64,000 bases of DNA from Ectobius pallidus (GCA_964059195.1 CAXKWD010000011.1:12618451-12682450), one strand, 5' to 3'; shown: positions 10,140 to 21,091, counted from the first letter of the stretch. Translations and numbers: made by a program. The notes: a model not told the origin generated them from the letters alone.

Positions 10140-12606
10140 CCGGGCTTCCATTGTTTGAATGTTTGAATGGTTGAATGTTTTTATTAGTAGTCATTAACAT
10201 CAAGCAAGATGTTCTGGACATTGTCAAGATAAAATACAATACAAATTCCAATACAGTATGCTAGAATTACAATAAAAAATTAAAAGATATTTAAAATACC
10301 AGAACAGCATTCAAAGTACTCATTAACATTGTAAAATGGGTTTTGAGCCAGCCATTTGAACACTTCATCTTTAAAATAACTGAAAGATACAGTATTTGCC
10401 CTTTGGGGCAGTTTATTAAATAATGACACAGCCATCTGATCAAAAGAGTTCTTGGATTTTGTTAATCTGACAGGAGGCCCAAGAAGCAAGTGATTGTTTC
10501 TTGTAGAGTAATTGTGTATCTGGGTCCTGTTTACATGGTTTATAAGATTTTTCTTTACTCTTAGAAGACAATAATAAATATACACATTAATAACAGTTAA
10601 AATATTTTCACTTATAAACAGTGGTCTACAGTGAGCAAGGTAAGCAGACCCGGTTATTATGCGCAAAGCCATTTTTTGTAGCTTAAGTACCTTAGGTACA
10701 GCATTACTGTTACCCCAGATACAAATACCATAGGTTAAAACACTGTGGAAAAATGCATAGTATGCATATTTCAAGTATATCTTTGGAATCTGAGTCTTTA
10801 GATGTCTAAGTAGATATATCACCCGTGAGAGTTTAGCACAGATGTTGTCAATATGGGCTGACCATGTCAACTTAGAATCGAGCGTTATTCCCAGCAGCTT
10901 AGCATTATTTAAATCATTTTGATTGTTGTTATTATTACATAATGAAAACAGTATGTGCTGAGTTTTGTTCTCATTGAGGCGGAAACCATTGGCTTTAAAC
11001 CATTCAGAGGCCTGCATTAGTGAATTCTGCATAGTAGCATGCAACATATTAAGGTCTTTGAGGCTGAAATAAATTGTTGTATCGTCGGCAAATAATACAG
11101 AATTACAATCTATATTAGATGGTAGATCGTTTACCATTATTAAAAAAAGCAGCGGGCCCAAAACGGATCCTTGAGGAACACCACTCTCAACATTAGCCAC
11201 TTTAGAATATATGCCATTCAAGAACACCTTCTGGATACGGTTTGACAGATATGATTTTAAGACATTCAATTCATCACCAGTGATACCATAATAAGCTAGT
11301 TTAGCTATTAAAACTGAATGAGACACACAATCAAAAGCTTTAGAGAGGTCGCACAATGTAGCAGACGTTGCACTGTGTCCTTCAAAACCAGTTAAAATAG
11401 AAGATACCATCATTTCAATTGCATTACTTGTGGATAAACCGCTTCTAAAGTCAAATTGAGCACTTGAAAATAGTGAGTTGCTTTCAAAATATTCGATTAA
11501 TTGTGCATACATAACTGATTCTAATATTTTGGAGAAAATTGGCACTATGGATATAGGCCTATAATTCACGGGCTTATCTCGGTCACCATGTTTAAAAACA
11601 GGAATAATCTTACATATTTTGAGACTGTTTGGGAATATTCCAGTTTGAAGACACTGGTTGATACAGAATGTCAAAGGAACAATTATATATGGTAACACTC
11701 CCTTTATCAAATCACCACTGATGTGGTATATGTCTTTGCATTTAGGATTTTTAAATTTAGAGACAATTCTTTGTATATCACCCTGGGAAATTTGTTTCCA
11801 TGTAAAGTGCATTGTCGGTAATTGACAATTGCTTAACAATCTCATTGACTCACCTTCATCAGGCTTAACAGTCTCAAAAATATCTTTTACAGAATTTACA
11901 AAATAATCGTTAAAATCATCAGAAGTTAATGTCATCTGAGGAGCAGCATTAATTTTATTTGCACTCTTAATCACAGTCCAAGCAGCCTTGCATTTATTAG
12001 GCGAGTTAACAATGTATGAAATATTATGCTCTAACTTAGCTTGCTTCAGTTGTTTTTTATAACTGCTACGTGCACTTGCGTAAATTAATCTCGCTTGCTC
12101 AACATTTCTATTGAGGCGTATGGACAATTGCAATAGGTTGTATAATTTAGCAACCTGACATTTCTTTTCCTTAAGTTCATCTTTGTACCAACCCAGTTGG
12201 CATTTATTATTAAGTTTATTCTGCTTGATTGTAATAAGAGGAAAGCAGTCGTCCATGGCATTACAAAATATTTCCATAAAATGTTCAAAACTATTGGAGT
12301 CACCAGTAAGAATATTCCCCCAATCAATTGAATTTAAGTCATTTATAAAACTCGCCATATTGGATTCATTAAAATTACGAAACGTAATATTATTATAAAT
12401 CACTGGATTTTTATATTCAGGGTTGTTCAAAGTTGCATTTACACGGAGGGCATTGTGATCTGATAATGGAACCTGATAAACATCAGTAAATATATTGCCA
12501 TATGGAATATTTGTTATCACATTATCTAGGCAAGAGTTGCCCCTGGTAGGAGCAGAGTTTACGTAATAACAGTTAGCTGCCCTCAATACATTTAGGAACT
12601 CGGTGC
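10140..12606 (-). mobile_element. Non-LTR retrotransposon (CR1/Jockey-like), 5' truncated
   Basis: A 768-residue open frame (10280-12586, minus; the frame is open a little further upstream without ATG) encodes the C-terminal part of an APE-type endonuclease, with N-terminal signature TRGNSCLDNVITN and SDHNAL near residues 14-46. A reverse transcriptase follows: NYRPIS at about 341, motif A DLSKAFD at about 413, PQGSVLGPLLF at about 471, catalytic FADD at about 499-502. The thumb and C-terminal region follow. The endonuclease N-terminus is missing, so the copy is dead on arrival, although the reverse-transcriptase frame is intact. The 3' end carries a short tail of repeated CATTCAA-like units near 10150-10180. 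Clade assignment (CR1/Jockey/L2 group) is inferred from the motif style. Confidence 0.88.
10280..12586 (-). CDS. Reverse transcriptase with partial endonuclease (LINE ORF2)
   Basis: This is the protein-coding part of the LINE at 10140-12606. The product would copy element RNA at a nicked target. Visible motifs are the RT palm residues (Asp of DLSKAFD and the two Asp of FADD). The frame given starts at a TTG; no upstream ATG is in frame, consistent with 5' truncation and not with a genuine start. Roughly 200-300 N-terminal residues of a typical ORF2 are absent. The long uninterrupted frame suggests a fairly recent insertion. Confidence 0.85.
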   Translation of the reverse strand: MRAANCYYVNSAPTRGNSCLDNVITNIPYGNIFTDVYQVPLSDHNALRVNATLNNPEYKNPVIYNNITFRNFNESNMASFINDLNSIDWGNILTGDSNSFEHFMEIFCNAMDDCFPLITIKQNKLNNKCQLGWYKDELKEKKCQVAKLYNLLQLSIRLNRNVEQARLIYASARSSYKKQLKQAKLEHNISYIVNSPNKCKAAWTVIKSANKINAAPQMTLTSDDFNDYFVNSVKDIFETVKPDEGESMRLLSNCQLPTMHFTWKQISQGDIQRIVSKFKNPKCKDIYHISGDLIKGVLPYIIVPLTFCINQCLQTGIFPNSLKICKIIPVFKHGDRDKPVNYRPISIVPIFSKILESVMYAQLIEYFESNSLFSSAQFDFRSGLSTSNAIEMMVSSILTGFEGHSATSATLCDLSKAFDCVSHSVLIAKLAYYGITGDELNVLKSYLSNRIQKVFLNGIYSKVANVESGVPQGSVLGPLLFLIMVNDLPSNIDCNSVLFADDTTIYFSLKDLNMLHATMQNSLMQASEWFKANGFRLNENKTQHILFSLCNNNNNQNDLNNAKLLGITLDSKLTWSAHIDNICAKLSRVIYLLRHLKTQIPKIYLKYAYYAFFHSVLTYGICIWGNSNAVPKVLKLQKMALRIITGSAYLAHCRPLFISENILTVINVYIYYCLLRVKKNLINHVNRTQIHNYSTRNNHLLLGPPVRLTKSKNSFDQMAVSLFNKLPQRANTVSFSYFKDEVFKWLAQNPFYNVNEYFECCSGILNIF

Positions 12607-12634
12607 AATAGAAGACAGGTATTACTGTAGTGTA

Positions 12635-12916
12635 CAGTGGTATTCATCAGAGGTGGCAGTCAGATGCGCGTGAGAGAGGTGACGTATGTAGGAGGAATCA
12701 TGGGGAAGGGTAAGAATGTTGAACTTCCCCTGCGGGAGAGGAGAAGCGATTGTAACAAGGTCTCTTGTTTCTTCACTGCATTATACGATCTTACCGCTCT
12801 GAAAGCAACGACACAACTGACCCATACACCCCTCCATGCAGTACGAATGTTTGTTGGACTCGTCTGCATCTACTGAGCATCCATGCTTGGACTGCCACGT
12901 CTGATGAATACCACTG
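12635..12916. mobile_element. Tc1/mariner-like MITE
   Basis: Inverted ends CAGTGGTATTCATCAGAGGT and its complement at 12897-12916, one mismatch over the first 26 bases, flanked by TA on both sides (12633-12634, 12917-12918). It lies 28 bp from the 5' junction of the LINE. It is 282 bp; frames inside it are not supported. Confidence 0.8.
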
Positions 12917-12989
12917 TACATGACGTAGGCCTAAATGTATATCAGTGAAGTCGATCGCTAAGGGCAATCATAGGAGAGAGATTCCTTTT

Positions 12990-13180
12990 GGAGCCTTGAA
13001 TCGAACTATAGCTTAGTTGACAGCGAATCGCCATGGAAAGTCTCGGGTTTGAATTCCGGTGTCAAGAGGGAATGTTTCTACTGGAAATTTTCGAGAACAG
13101 CCATTATGAGTGCAGTTACTACAGCAAATGCTTTGTCCTATATGTCTGTCTTGTCCTGAGCTGATGTTAGCCATAGGCTT
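12990..13180 (+). mobile_element. tRNA-derived SINE fragment, family E
   Basis: TATAGCTTAGTTGACAGCGA resembles an A box and GGGTTTGAATTCCGG a B box, at tRNA-like spacing, followed by a body of about 110 bp. Only one copy is in the window, so family status is inferred. Confidence 0.5.
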
Positions 13181-13183
13181 GTA

Positions 13184-13397
13184 AAGATCTCGCACGAAAT
13201 CTGTGCCGATGACGACCATTACTAACTAGAGAGAGACATGCTATTGTGCGAGAAAAAGAGGTAGCTTGGCATTCACAAATAGAAAGGGAGGTATTGTTGT
13301 GCGAGAGAGATAGGTAGCATGCCAGTCGATGCTACAGTTCCCACGAAAACATAATGCAATGACGTAGGCAATCGGCACAGATTTCGTGCGGGATCTT
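13184..13397. mobile_element. TA-flanked MITE, AAGATC family, copy 1
   Basis: Ends AAGATCTCGCACGAAATCTG and complement, about 26 bp inverted repeat, flanked by TA. The interior has GAGAGA and TGTGCGAGA motifs. Sister copies at 32182 and 37047 share the same TA flanks, which supports a Tc1/mariner-type origin. Confidence 0.85.
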
Positions 13398-14243
13398 TAT
13401 GTAGGCTATAACTGGATACACTGTAGTGCAAAATTCAGACCGTCTAGGACTCTGGATATTCAAACCACCCAATGACTTTCAACGTGAATAATCAAAGTAA
13501 ATTTGCCAAGAAAAATTAAATTCATAATAGCAATAGGCCTCTTAGACAAATTTGGTTTTAACTTGCCTTCAGGTCGTTAGCCTGTGTTTTATTATGAATG
13601 GATTAAAAACAGTACATTATGCAAGAAGCCTAAAATGGAATTTATTAAGACAAAGTAGCCTATGTTGATTACCATTATAGGCAAACTGCACACGACTGGC
13701 AAAATGCATAAAACTGTTTTTCTTCGACCAAGTAGTATAAATGTTTACGTTTTGAGATTTTAGAATAACTCAACCAACAGCCACGATACTCTTCGCATCA
13801 GCTGGTTGTCGTAGTTCTTATCTTCTGCAACAGATGACAGCTCGGTCAAATTGAAGCTTCTTTCTTGTCGTTTTCTTGAAACCGACGGATTTCGATAGCT
13901 CGAAATGAATTCGTTTTAGTATGATATTAAAATTAACATGAACAGAACTGATTTTATTTTAAATACAAGCAGCTATTTTTAAGGTCTCAAGATCGTTCCG
14001 TGTTCGATAATAATCGATGTTATAATGAAAATCAGTTTCGAAATGAGTAAAATTATGATTCCGTTACGTCACACGTAACAAGCCTATTGGAGCATGGTCG
14101 AACAAAAATACTGTTCTTAAGAAATTCGTATGTATACATGCGTTATTTTTTCAGTCAATTAATATATTATTGAATCTCAGCATTATTAGCCTATTATGTT
14201 TAATGACAGCTGATATTGTGCTAACTTACATGTATTTTGTTTG
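13398..14243. other. Unassigned stretch
   Basis: No gene or named repeat recognised. A relatively GC-richer patch at 13780-13900 contains no convincing frame. Confidence 0.4.
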
Positions 14244-14251
14244 GTTTTAAT

Positions 14252-14864
14252 TAGGGATGAGTCCTCGATACTTTCGATACCTCGATACTCTCGATACTTG
14301 CATGGTATCGGCATCGAGCGATACTTCAGAAAACTCCTTCGGTACTTTTTGGATACTTTGGTGACTCTGCAATTTAAGGAAATGCGGTATCTCTTTCTGC
14401 TAAATATAGTAAATACTTCTATTTCTCCTTGAAATGGAGAAAACCACTCTGTGACTTTTGTCTAGTCATAAATAAAGACTTTCCGACTTTTAAAATCCAA
14501 ACAGAAGAGATTGTTGTTTCCTTTCCTGTCAAACGTTTCAATAACAACCAAGAAGCAAGCTGACTGTCCAAATCCCATTGTAATTTTTCAACAAAAACTT
14601 GTAAGTGGACTGTTCCAAAATCTAATTTTAGTTTTAATGTAGAGTTTAAAAATAATTATAGGCTACTGATGATATTAAATGTTGTCTCAATAAATATGCA
14701 GACTTAATTAATTTAGTTGGTATTACACAGTTCTCTCAACTTTTAATTTTTAATGTACCTATTTATTGAAACTGGAAATGTTGACGGTATCGAGTATCGA
14801 GGAAAAATCATGTATCGGTATCGAGTATTGAGTATCGAGAAAATCTGGTATCGACCCATCCCTT
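14252..14864 (-). mobile_element. hAT-type MITE, TATCGA family, long copy
   Basis: Full copy with both ends and an exact 8 bp duplication GTTTTAAT (14244-14251, 14865-14872). At 613 bp it is about 180 bp longer than the copies at 49947 and 59774 because of extra sequence at roughly 14430-14600. The last base of the right end is T where other copies have A. Confidence 0.9.
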
Positions 14865-14892
14865 GTTTTAATTATTGTATTTAATATGAGTA

Positions 14893-15045
14893 TTATAATA
14901 CTTTAGCTATATATAGTGCCCATTGTAAGCCTGGATTGTTCTACATTCAAATTGTCTGTTGACATATCTATTACAATACTTTAGCTATATATAGTGCCCA
15001 TTGTAAGCCTAAATTGTTCTACATTCAAATTGTCTGTTGACATAT
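14893..15045. repeat. Tandem duplication of a 78 bp unit
   Basis: Two adjacent copies of a unit containing CTTTAGCTATATATAGTGCC and GTCTGTTGACATAT, differing at only a few positions. No function apparent. Confidence 0.9.
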
Positions 15046-15487
15046 GCTTTAAATGTATAGAATGTAATAAATCTTAGCTTCTCTTATAAAGCCCTGTCTA
15101 TCATCTCGGTGAGCCAAGAAACGTTTTTAAGAATGCAATATTTTTCACCTTGCTTGTTTACGCAGATTTGCAATGGGATGTTATATTATTAAAGTAGCAT
15201 ACTAACTCGTGTGTAGAGTGTTGACAAAACAAGGAAATGTTTCGCAAATCAATATCTCTCACTGAACTGAATGTTGTTTCCCACTCCATCCCGAGATTAA
15301 CGGTGTATTTAGCAGGAATTCTCGATAATAACGCATTAATATCCAGCTTACTGAGTAATTTTGCCTAAGCTATGTCTAGCTCCTTTGAACTACTAAATAA
15401 CGTATGAGAAAACGTGAAAAAAGTCTGTTAGCGATATTCCCACATCCTAATATTCATGGACCAGTATTGCTGTGATGTATGTTTTTT
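15046..15487. other. Unassigned stretch
   Basis: Nothing recognised. Confidence 0.4.
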
Positions 15488-15560
15488 ATTTGTCCACCGC
15501 TGTGGCTGTGGCTCCTATCATGCAGCGGGCCCCGGTTCAAATACTGTTCGGGACAAGTTA
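15488..15560 (+). mobile_element. SINE family A, head only
   Basis: CCACCGCTGTGGCTGTGGCT followed by CCCCGGTTCAAAT (B box) and GGGACAAGTTACTTAG matches the first 75 bp of family A. The body is absent, so the copy is 3' truncated or deleted. Confidence 0.75.
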
Positions 15561-16336
15561 CTTAGCAGCCATTTCATAATTACGGGTGGGACATTCTAGC
15601 AAATTATAAAAACTATTTTTGTTAACTACATATCGTAAATAATAAACTAGAATTGGTTCTTCACATTCTGTATAATTTACAATGCCTTCTCCTTCACACT
15701 ACATGCAAAGCATTATATAAAATTTATTTTAAATATTTTAAATTTGTTTTTCAAAATCTTTTACGGGTGGGACATAATTTGGACACTGATTTTAATGATG
15801 CAAAACAAAAGTTCATTTGCTGTTCTGCTATTACTGTTAGGGTTTTATTGTTGTTATTATAGAAGGCATGAGGGATTAAATACAAATTATAAACTGTTTC
15901 CACGTTGTCAGAACATTTATTTAACTCATCAATAGGCCTAATAATTTAACAAAACTATCACTGTTACGGGTGGGACAAAAATTCCCTTGTTTTTTATTTT
16001 ACATAGTAATTAACCGCACACATTTTTTTAAGTTAATCTTATACCAAATTGTACCTAAAGATGTATATTTTCTCAAATGAAAATGGACATAGCTGATTAC
16101 TCTTGACTACTTGGTATTAAAGAGTGTTAAAATCATTCTAAAAATGGCAAAAAAGTAACTCAACGCAATAAATAAGTAAATCGACATATTTTACACATGA
16201 AACAACTTCAGATACACCTAAGTCCTTAAAATTCAGAGAATTTGAGGTTTTAAACTTATTTTTGACCACCCAATTACAATAGTTTTATAACTTCTCTCTT
16301 TGAGGGAAAAATGCCCATATTTTATGAAATGGCTGT
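15561..16336. other. AT-rich stretch with three copies of a 14-mer
   Basis: TTACGGGTGGGACA occurs at 15580, 15761 and 15964, each in otherwise unrelated AT-rich DNA. No gene recognised. Confidence 0.6.
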
Positions 16337-16680
16337 TAGGGTTTTTCCTCACATGTGAGACAAATGTCAGGTAACTGTAGGCCCTTGTGGTCCCCAGATA
16401 TAATCTGGAAGTCATTATAATCTTCACCCATCCTCGTCTTGTTTGGAATGTGTGTGTGTGTGTCTGTGAATGGTGTGTCTCGTCCTATGTGTTCGTGTTG
16501 TCTCGGAGGTGGCCCCGGCATTGGGCTGTCACTCATCCGGGGAGGCCCTCCATGTCTTTGTCTGGTCAAAAAAGTATGTATGTGATCCAAAGATAATCCC
16601 TCTCCCGACAGGTCGCGGCCCTTTAAGGACCGGGCGGCTTGGGTCGTTTAAATGTCCCTAAAAGGGAGAGGTGAAACTCA
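16337..16680 (+). mobile_element. SINE family A, 5' truncated
   Basis: Begins in the body (TTTTTCCTCACATGTGAGAC), lacking the tRNA head, and runs to the normal tail GGGAGAGGTGAAACTCA. A (GA)n run follows immediately. Contains the TG run and the GTTGTCTCGGAGGTGGCCCC block. Confidence 0.85.
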
Positions 16681-16682
16681 GG

Positions 16683-16685
<3 letters not shown>

Positions 16686-16730
<45 letters not shown>
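16686..16730. repeat. (GA)n microsatellite
   Basis: Uninterrupted GA run directly downstream of a SINE tail. Confidence 0.97.
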
Positions 16731-16733
<3 letters not shown>

Positions 16734-17460
16734 TTTTATTTAGTTGCAAGTTACAAAATATGAAGCTATAAAGCTTATGCTTCCTATTTACTCAGTTTCA
16801 GACGTGAGAAAATAATAGCTTAACTAAGGCTCGGAAGTTAATCCTCTATCAGAAGACGTAATATGCATGCAAATATACACCAAAACCAATTAAGTATGCA
16901 CTATCATTTAAGTAATTGTAATACTTTATGTTCTCTTGTTAGCTGAATTAAATTATAAATTTCAAACAATAATAGAAGTTGTATAATTGCATTACAGAAC
17001 TCTTTACAAAACAAAGACAATGATTTGTTTTTAAGTAAATTGAAAACTAATGAAGTGAAATGTTGCTTTAATATTATAAAATCAGTTCCGAAAACATTAG
17101 GCTTTGTACTCTGAATTATTGTACAGTCAGTTCTCAAAACATCCAGTTAGCCAAAAATGCTATAAATATTTGAATTAACAGAAATATTCACAATATTTCA
17201 AATTCTGTCAGAAATATTTTTTTTTTCAAAAAGTGACAATTTGATTAAATATGAACAAATATTTTATTATCCAGAAAATATGATATATTATCGCATAACT
17301 AACAAAATATGCAACAATATGCAACAAGAAACAATCAATTTTACGTTATTTCTTTCATATGTTGTGCACATTTTAACACTTGCATGTAATAGAGTGCATC
17401 ATTAAATTATATTTCATAAAATTCCGGGCCCTTATAATTACTTTTAAATTATATTTAGAG
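16731..17460. other. Unassigned AT-rich stretch
   Basis: No gene. TTTCATAAAATTCCGGGCCC near 17413-17432 resembles the right terminus of the old element ending at 10059 and could be one end of a related MITE, but no left end was found. Confidence 0.35.
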
Positions 17461-17470
17461 TAAATCTGTA

Positions 17471-17832
17471 TCTACCGCTGTGGCAGGGGATGGGTTCGCT
17501 CCTCTCTCGCAGTAATGCCGGGTTCGATTCCCGGGCGACCAGATTACCTAGGTGGGGTTTCTCATCTCCTATTCCTCAGGCAAATTTAGGCCCTTGTGAT
17601 CCTCGGATATCACCTGGCCGTAATTATCATCTTCATTCCATCCGCGCCTTGTTCGGAGTGAGTGTGTGAGCGACTGGGGCCCTCCATTTCATTGTCTGAT
17701 CATAAAAGTATGTCTTTGGTCAAAATTTAATCCCTCTCCCTAAAGGTCGCGGTCCTGTAAGACCCGGGCTGCGTGGGCCACATACGAGTCCCTATAAACG
17801 GGGGAGGTTAAACTAAAAGAAAGAAGAAGCGA
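17471..17832 (+). mobile_element. tRNA-derived SINE, family A, full length
   Basis: Head with CCGCTGTGGCAGGGGATGGG and B box GGGTTCGATTCCC, then the shared body and a GGGGGAGGTTAAACTAAAAG tail. A 10-base near-duplication, TAAATCTGTA before and TAAATCTATA after, marks the insertion. The body lacks the TCTCGGAGGTGGCC block seen in sister copies. Confidence 0.88.
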
Positions 17833-17906
17833 TAAATCTATAGTTAGGTTTAAGTAGCATTCCTCCTTTTATTAATACCGGGAATGCCCTTACAGGGACG
17901 ATCTGG

Positions 17907-17908
<2 letters not shown>

Positions 17909-17960
<52 letters not shown>
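17909..17960. repeat. (AAT)n microsatellite
   Basis: Uninterrupted AAT run downstream of a SINE. Poly-Asn and poly-Leu frames over it are artefacts. Confidence 0.97.
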
Positions 17961-17962
<2 letters not shown>

Positions 17963-18041
17963 TCCTTAAATATATTCTAAAATTAAAAACCATCATTAAA
18001 AAATTAAAATCACCATTAAAAATCATTTCAAAAGTCAACTA

Positions 18042-18305
18042 TAGTGCTTTCACATTCGCCAGAGGTTTCAAGGCCCCAACTTCTCACGTCTAATATCCCC
18101 CACTGATCAGCAGTCAACAGTATTCCCCTTTGCGCAGAGGAGCTGCGCTTTCTCACACACTCATACGACACCAAGGGGGAACTCCCTACTGGCTTGTCAT
18201 GTGACTGGCATTGGAGGGGTATGATGTCATATGAGCACGGTAAGTGGGGGTATCATAGGCGTGCTACGTTTGGCCTTGAAACCTCTGGCGAATGTGAAAG
18301 GACTA
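18042..18305. mobile_element. TA-flanked MITE with long inverted ends
   Basis: Inverted ends begin TAGTGCTTTCACATTCGCCA and continue through AGAGGTTTCAAGGCC, about 34 bp with one mismatch, flanked by TA (18040-18041, 18306-18307). Interior is comparatively GC-rich. 264 bp, no coding capacity. Confidence 0.85.
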
Positions 18306-18665
18306 TAACATAGGGGATTCGCGGTGTCCATTTTATTGAAACCAGTCGAAAAAAACCGACTGAAAACAAGCTTCATTTTTAGCTTAATCCATGAGTACAT
18401 AAACCGTTAGAGAAGTATCAGTATATGCAGTTATTTGTTAGGAATTCCGCGAGAAGTAGCGACAATACTGTCTTTAGAAATTATCTGTGTATCTGAAACT
18501 GGTGTACCTATACTTTACATATAGCAGAAGCAGGGCAATTTCTGTACCAGTTGCGAAACTATTCTACATAGGCGAAACTAGTAGGCCTACTATTAATAAT
18601 GGTGTACCAATATTAGACTTAATGAGCAGAGTTGAAAAAAAGGCCGACATCTTCCTTAGCATTTA

Positions 18666-18815
18666 TTACAATAGTAGGCGTTTCTCAAAGGCGATCATAT
18701 TTTTAAATTTATCAACAGCTTCGCTAGAATCGATGGATACTGCTATTTCTTGCTCCACATCATCAATATTTAGAATATTGTCTTGTCCCTGGATTGTCTT
18801 TAATTTGGTTTTAAT
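18666..18815 (-). CDS. Possible terminal exon, unassigned
   Basis: On the minus strand an open segment of about 49 codons follows a plausible 3' splice site (TTTCCTGTTAG) and ends in tandem stop codons. The predicted residues (for example NILNIDDVEQEIAVSIDSSE) are balanced in composition, unlike the surrounding AT-rich noise. I do not recognise the protein and see no neighbouring exon. It may be a fragment of a host gene or of a transposon protein. Confidence 0.25.
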   Translation of the reverse strand: MKTKLKTIQGQDNILNIDDVEQEIAVSIDSSEAVDKFKNMIAFEKRLLL

Positions 18816-19040
18816 CTAACAGGAAATGTTGCAAACTTTTCGTACCACAGAACAAACTGTATATTTAATAGGCCCATATATCATAATAATACATTCTGTA
18901 CTCGACTGTTCTATTGGTTCTAAAGAACATTACAATCTCAAACATTACCGATTTTCGTGTTTCTAAAAAGAAAAAAATACGCATGCAGAATGCCAAAAAA
19001 ACCCCATAAAAACGTTCACGGGTCTAATTTTCTTCATTAC

Positions 19041-19723
19041 TAGGGTTCGGATGTTTATGACCTAAAAAAGTGGAAAATATGACTGCAAATATGACCTTAA
19101 AGATGACTAAATATGACCCGAAAATCCTAAAAATTACCTCATTAAAGAACGCATTTCTAAAAATAAATGTTCCAATTTAAAACGTTTAATGACACTATAT
19201 TATTACATCAAATTGATTCAATCAGATAATCACTTTTTAACAATTTTACAGGTGATTTACAGTTTTACTTGTAAAGAACTTCTAATCTGTTAATGATTCC
19301 AGATACCACTGTAAATGTGAACTGAAAATACTTTAAAAACATGTATATTGGAAGTTGTTAACAACAAGAAGGAAGAAGTAATTGTGATACTAGCCTATTT
19401 GTTATTGTTCCTTCACACTTCAGTTACACTAAAACAAAAATATTCGTGACTCTTTTCCAGAAAAAATAAATCAAGTCGACAATTTAGTGCACATACTGCA
19501 TAATTGTGCTCTTTTGCCGAATTTATAACTGAAATATGACATTAAATTACAAACATGACCAAAATATGACCACAACCATGAAAATGACGAAAATATGAAT
19601 TTATATGCAAAATAAAAACGGTTCGATTAGGATCACATGTATGCAATTCATGTTTAACTTGTGTTTACGGCAAAAATGGAGGTCAAGATAAATATATGAC
19701 ATGTCATAAACATTCGAACCCTA
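19041..19723. mobile_element. hAT-like MITE related to the ATATGAC family
   Basis: Ends TAGGGTTCGGATGTTTATGA and TCATAAACATTCGAACCCTA, flanked by TTCATTAC and TTCATTAT (7 of 8 match). The interior has many ATATGAC motifs and ends with ATATGACATGTCATA, as in copies at 8394, 9630 and 54451, but the terminal sequence differs, so it is a distinct subfamily. Confidence 0.88.
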
Positions 19724-19999
19724 TTCATTATACACTCCGCATACTTTCGCCCCGCACTACATAGCAACTTCCGATTCTAGGTAAATGGCAGTTTCCTTAC
19801 GAATAGTGATATTAATGTTGATCGCCATCAAGATTAGAATCCCAGCCTTGTTTTTGAATCACGTAACTCATGTCAACTTACTGCCAGTCTTAATTATCGC
19901 CTTCCAACAGTCATTTTCGGTTCAGAGACTGACATATTTTTGAACAAAGCCAGTTGGAAGTGCGTTACAAGGTGTTCAGAAAGAATCTGTACAGAAAAT

Positions 20000-20301
20000 A
20001 TGAGTACTAAGGAAAATTCCGAAGTCGCTGTAGATAAAGTGACAGAAAACAACGAAAAAGGTGATGCGAAAGCAGAAGTCAAGGGAACCAGAGACAAAAA
20101 GTGAAGATGCAAAGAAGCCTAAGAAGGGGGAAAATGGTGAGGAGGATGAGGATGTAGAGGATGAAGATGTTGAAGGAGAGGAGGAAGATGAAGAGAAGGA
20201 GTTGCCAGAAGGGGAAGAGGAACTAGACGAAGGAGTGGAAGAAGAAGATGATGAAGGTGAAGGGGATGGGGAAGAACGAAGAAGATGAAGACGATGCATA
20301 A
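20000..20301 (+). pseudogene. Prothymosin-like retrocopy, frameshifted
   Basis: An ATG at 20000 opens a frame starting MSTKENSEVAVDKVTENNEK and stops after 34 codons. One base of frame change near 20085 continues into a highly acidic stretch (runs of Glu and Asp, with KKPKKGENGEE), and a second frame change near 20272 restores an EDEDDA stop. An acidic, Lys-flanked protein of about 100 residues with this N-terminus resembles insect prothymosin-alpha-like proteins, small nuclear chromatin-associated polypeptides. There is no intron, and about 100 bp of plausible 5' leader and a 3' region with AATAAA near 20397 accompany it. I infer a processed, inactive retrocopy; low-complexity sequence makes the identification moderate. 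Confidence 0.55.
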
Positions 20302-20907
20302 TGAGAAGAGTGTGGCAGAAAGGAAAAAAACCAGAATGTTCGTGTGAGTGTTGCCTGCCTTCCAGATAAAGCTTGGAACTAAGGAATGAAATTGTAATAA
20401 ATGACGATGGATAGACATTCTTATCCTTTAAAAAAAGATTAGAAAAATGACATCTTAAATCTCATTTTCCCATTTCCAGAAAAAATAGTACTGTAAATTA
20501 CTAAGTATGGTTTCAATGGCTTATGAAGAATACAAGAAGCTCAAATATTTTTTTCTTTGAATAAACATAATGCGTAATCATGAAGACTATCACCACGTGC
20601 ACTATTGATTATAAATAGTACTCACCCTGTTCATGGCAGCCGCTGGCAATATCTCCATTCACTGTCGCACATGTCCCACGCCTTCTTGAATATTATCCTC
20701 CCCAAACACTGCAAATGGGTCCATTATTGGAATTCGCTGTTTATCCTGAAACAACAGTGATCCAGTCAAGGGTTGTGATAGTTATGTATTGATTTATGCA
20801 TTTAGCCCTGTAGGGTTAGATGTGAAGACTGAAGATAATTTCGAAATTCTGTTTTCAATTCCGTGAATTTTGTGTGATTTCCTAATTCGTGTAGTGAATA
20901 AGTGTGG
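20302..20907. other. Probable 3' UTR of the retrocopy, then unassigned
   Basis: The first roughly 120 bp may be retrocopy 3' UTR. Beyond that nothing is recognised. Confidence 0.35.
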
Positions 20908-20915
20908 GTCGCCAC

Positions 20916-21029
20916 CAGGGTTGCGAGATCAGAAACGTAGAACAGTTGTACCAATATTCGAAAATAGTCGTATGCTGGTTAAAACTGTCGTATATGCTTC
21001 ATGATTTTTCAGTGTAATGAATGTACTGC

Positions 21030-21091
<62 letters not shown>

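Noticed and set aside
19976..20418. Minus-strand Ser/Leu/Pro-rich frames of about 100 codons
   Set aside because: They are the complement of the acidic stretch in the prothymosin-like copy.
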